A DNA stretch of 64,000 bases, from assembly GCA_050875145.1 (NCBI GenBank), contig JBNMLH010000016.1, positions 1 to 64,000 on the forward strand, written 5' to 3'. Each line of letters opens with the position of its first letter. Position 1 is the stretch's first letter. The notes under the pieces are model-generated. The model was given only the letters and a program-made list of their open reading frames with translations, ran no database searches and had not been told where the DNA came from. The DNA is from CAG-411 sp050875145. GTDB lineage: Bacteria; Bacillota; Clostridia; Lachnospirales; Lachnospiraceae. Shown here in pieces: positions 62,801 to 64,000 of this stretch. The position numbers were made by a program, and so were the translations under genes.

Positions 62801-64000
62801 GGACACAGGCTGCAGAACTTCCTGTCATTTATGGCGAAGATGCAGAGCAGGCACAAATCGAGTATGCAGATACATTAGTGAACGATGAAAATACAATTGT
62901 AAGCACTGGTGAGAAAACGGCATATCGAGTATTAAACTACTATAAGGCAGCAGTAGGTGTAACAGATGCAGGTGTTATTTTTGCAGGATTAAAGGCGGAA
63001 GGTCTTGGAAATACATTTACTTATGATGTATCTGCGAATACATATACAAGTGCAAACATTTGCTATACATCATTAAATACAGAAGATGATGTGACAGGAG
63101 CAACGGTAGGTGATAAGTTCTATGTAGTTAGTGGTCAGACCTGGGAGTTGGATCTTGAGGACTTATTCTCTAAACTGCAAACAAATAAGGTTGAAAAGAA
63201 AGAACAGGAACAAACTGCACAAACAATAGGTGACTTGGGTGATGAGGAGCAATACATTTATTTGGTTTCTGGCATTGATGTAGTTAATACACCAATAAAA
63301 GTAAAACAGGAAAAAACTTATGAAGAAGGTTATATTAGTGGTGCAGGAAACTATACACTTGGTGAAAATGCAACAGTAAAAGCGATTCCATATGAAGGTT
63401 ATTTTGTAAAAGCACTTTATGTAGATGGACAGAAAGTAGAAAATGGTTATACATTCCCAGTTACGGAGAAAGGTGCAGTTGTAAAAGCAGAATTTGGAAA
63501 GTATGTAGCTGCGGTTATGTTAAATGAACAGGCAGAAGTAAGTGCAGGCGGTACTCTTAAGATGATGCCTTATATTATGCCAATGGATGCGGATGATTTG
63601 ACATTAGTATGGAAATCAAGCGATGAAAGTATTGCGACAGTAGATAAAAATGGTGTTGTAAAAGCTGCTGAGGATGCGGAAGGAAAGACTGTAGAAATTA
63701 CCGCTACTGCGGCAGATCAAAATAAGGTTACTGCTACATGTCTGGTTACGATTACAAAGAAACAGGGAAATAAACCATCGGATACAAAGAAGGTAGCAGT
63801 GAAAAAGATTAAACTTTCTGCAACAAAGAAAACTGTAAAAGCAGGAAAATCTTTGAAGATTAAAGCTACTATAACACCTGTAAAGGCAACAAATAAAAAG
63901 CTTACATGGAAATCAAGTAAGAAGAAATATGCAACAGTAAATAGTAAAGGTGTTGTAAAGGCTAAGAAAGCTGGAAAAGGACATACGGTAAAAATTACAG
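59818..64000 (+). CDS. Large subtilisin-like (S8) surface protease, 3' end outside window
   Basis: At least 1394 residues, open to the last base. GAAAGGAGAGAGGG precedes the ATG. The start is a signal peptide (LSLAMAVALGVSGMPALG) and an I9-like propeptide to about 165. The catalytic triad is D208 (AIIDTGVDYTHDD), H252 (NGHGSHCAGI) and S638 (NGTSMAAPYV), with the oxyanion Asn in NNSWGG near 318. The His-to-Ser distance, 386, is about 230 more than in subtilisin, showing a large insert (about 415-625). After it come an IPT/Big-like domain (about 700-760), kelch-like repeats (to about 1100), an InlB-like repeat (about 1150-1225) and two Big2 domains (from about 1235). Confidence 0.93.
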   Translation, partial: MKRFTKSTLSLAMAVALGVSGMPALGVDMAMVSQAAQKAEKQNAKEKDGHNLLGEDLTKQKESKYEDGQAIVMYRNTTANVKKFSNGAAFGEGIKVESSCTFADNKEQKNGKVNTKKFTGKGGYTVSLVSSTRYSTNQLIEKLKKDSEVLYAQPNYVCKADNTADFTSYQWALDNQGQNNGTKGVDVGIKGVDTSKYTSDEKVIAIIDTGVDYTHDDLKNVIWNNPYTSELKGKHGYDFANGDADPLDDNGHGSHCAGIIAGDSTDQSGISGVAAGNVKIMALKFLDGDGYGDTYSAISAYNYIYTAQSLGTNVVAVNNSWGGEIDYTYGDSVLEEVINLVGKNGAVSVCAASNDGTDNDENQNISPACLNSDYIISVAAANERGELASFSNYGAKSVDIAAPGADILSSVSYDNFEPALYKETDKYCSYYLDFSQKLKECQKEELESVDVSDNSIVNYALENDGDANVSVEVSDKEYVSAVNGNKNSLKWSIKNAKAGEVYSIYIPYEREESSTPYHQTFHLRSDTPVADQEKMINDWTYMPSTMNIYDSKVTTGGAISDENLGYIILNGDANYWSQVEYTRENKITKRTAGRYVYEFSVEVSDNGDFTFYIDEVGFSKPDIKEESFGKYAYYNGTSMAAPYVTGSIAVAKSLYPKDSAWETKERIVNSAKQVDALKGKVASNGMVDLSNLENPRPAVSGASVTADGVATVEGKFFGSNPSVTVNGEQVALVSKSDDKVSFKVKKNSLLNIKISTDKGSVEEKFFFTEGKESDKVAYAVNRGSAVEAVSDGDNLYLVGEDGSLIKYAVGEKTSYIDTSEDSGITLPMLTENLCVEQFDVTEIFGEDKKTAVNYELTAASQPVSCGKEIYTIAELDLGFAMDKALVHFSEKKGTWEKVAALPKELKSVKGAALAVYKNNLYLIGGYDVNKEQTLSDVYCYDLSKKEWNKVANLPEGKFNAQAVQTNGKLLVTLGGTGDKATKGSNKTFIFDGTNWTQAAELPVIYGEDAEQAQIEYADTLVNDENTIVSTGEKTAYRVLNYYKAAVGVTDAGVIFAGLKAEGLGNTFTYDVSANTYTSANICYTSLNTEDDVTGATVGDKFYVVSGQTWELDLEDLFSKLQTNKVEKKEQEQTAQTIGDLGDEEQYIYLVSGIDVVNTPIKVKQEKTYEEGYISGAGNYTLGENATVKAIPYEGYFVKALYVDGQKVENGYTFPVTEKGAVVKAEFGKYVAAVMLNEQAEVSAGGTLKMMPYIMPMDADDLTLVWKSSDESIATVDKNGVVKAAEDAEGKTVEITATAADQNKVTATCLVTITKKQGNKPSDTKKVAVKKIKLSATKKTVKAGKSLKIKATITPVKATNKKLTWKSSKKKYATVNSKGVVKAKKAGKGHTVKIT

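Overview
The window looks like chromosome of a low-GC Firmicute, most likely a Lachnospiraceae-type gut Clostridium. The reasons are AT-rich DNA, strong AGGAGG ribosome sites, surface proteins with Big2/LRR modules ending in KIKIK-like tails, SpoIID- and SpoVB-family genes, agr-like quorum-sensing genes with GHKL kinases, a lysine riboswitch ahead of dapA, and linked VTC and Cthe_2159-like genes. The family assignment is inference; no 16S gene is present.

Layout. 1-142: end of an IS256-type element. 257-3877 (-): large LRR/Big2 surface protein. 4288-5973: membrane Ser/Thr kinase. 6323-9192: complete agr-like locus 1 (LytTR regulator, GHKL kinase, AgrB, AgrD-like peptide with predicted ring CRGFL), with two LytTR-type half-sites 21 bp apart upstream. 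9385-10164: secreted 42-nt-repeat protein. 10372-11832 (-): methyl-accepting protein. 12340-12843: isochorismatase-family hydrolase. 13098-19805: two ECF sigma/anti-sigma pairs flanking a surface O-acylation cluster (DUF4358-like, MBOAT, DHHW). 20220-23142: TetR regulator, trpS, AraC regulator (-). 23764-26598: dCache chemoreceptor and a LURP-one-like protein.

27279-33883: a second quorum-sensing locus with a LytTR regulator, a second AgrD-like peptide (predicted ring CAGFL), a small secreted protein, a lipoprotein, two ABC membrane proteins, an ABC ATPase and a GHKL kinase. It has NO AgrB. The two peptides share C-x-G-F-L-H-Q-P, and both regulators and kinases are paralogous to locus 1. I infer that AgrB of locus 1 may mature both peptides and that the circuits are wired together. 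The unrecognised secreted protein and its ABC operon are the best candidate here for an undescribed system.

33915-34235: LRR gene remnant. 34341-35471: rhodanese/PP-loop fusion. 35534-37374 (-): BlaI/BlaR1-like operon with a small secreted protein. 37847-40016: promoter, lysine riboswitch, dapA, dapB. 40260-40880: orphan APS kinase. 40979-44185 (-): VTC-domain protein and a beta-helix surface protein. 44907-50360: SpoIID-like, YihY-like, lipoprotein and SpoVB/MurJ-like genes. 50542-52704: NatAB-like ABC exporter. 52832-54322: thrC. 54459-59661: phosphatase, DUF3887-like membrane protein, cytoplasmic alpha-amylase and a GT39-like membrane protein. 59818 to the window end: large subtilisin-like surface protease, truncated by the window.

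Several short dispersed repeats occupy the intergenic spaces: a 145-150 bp element with a tRNA T-arm-like hairpin, a roughly 200 bp palindromic-ended element, a nested palindrome, and a short hairpin that follows terminators.
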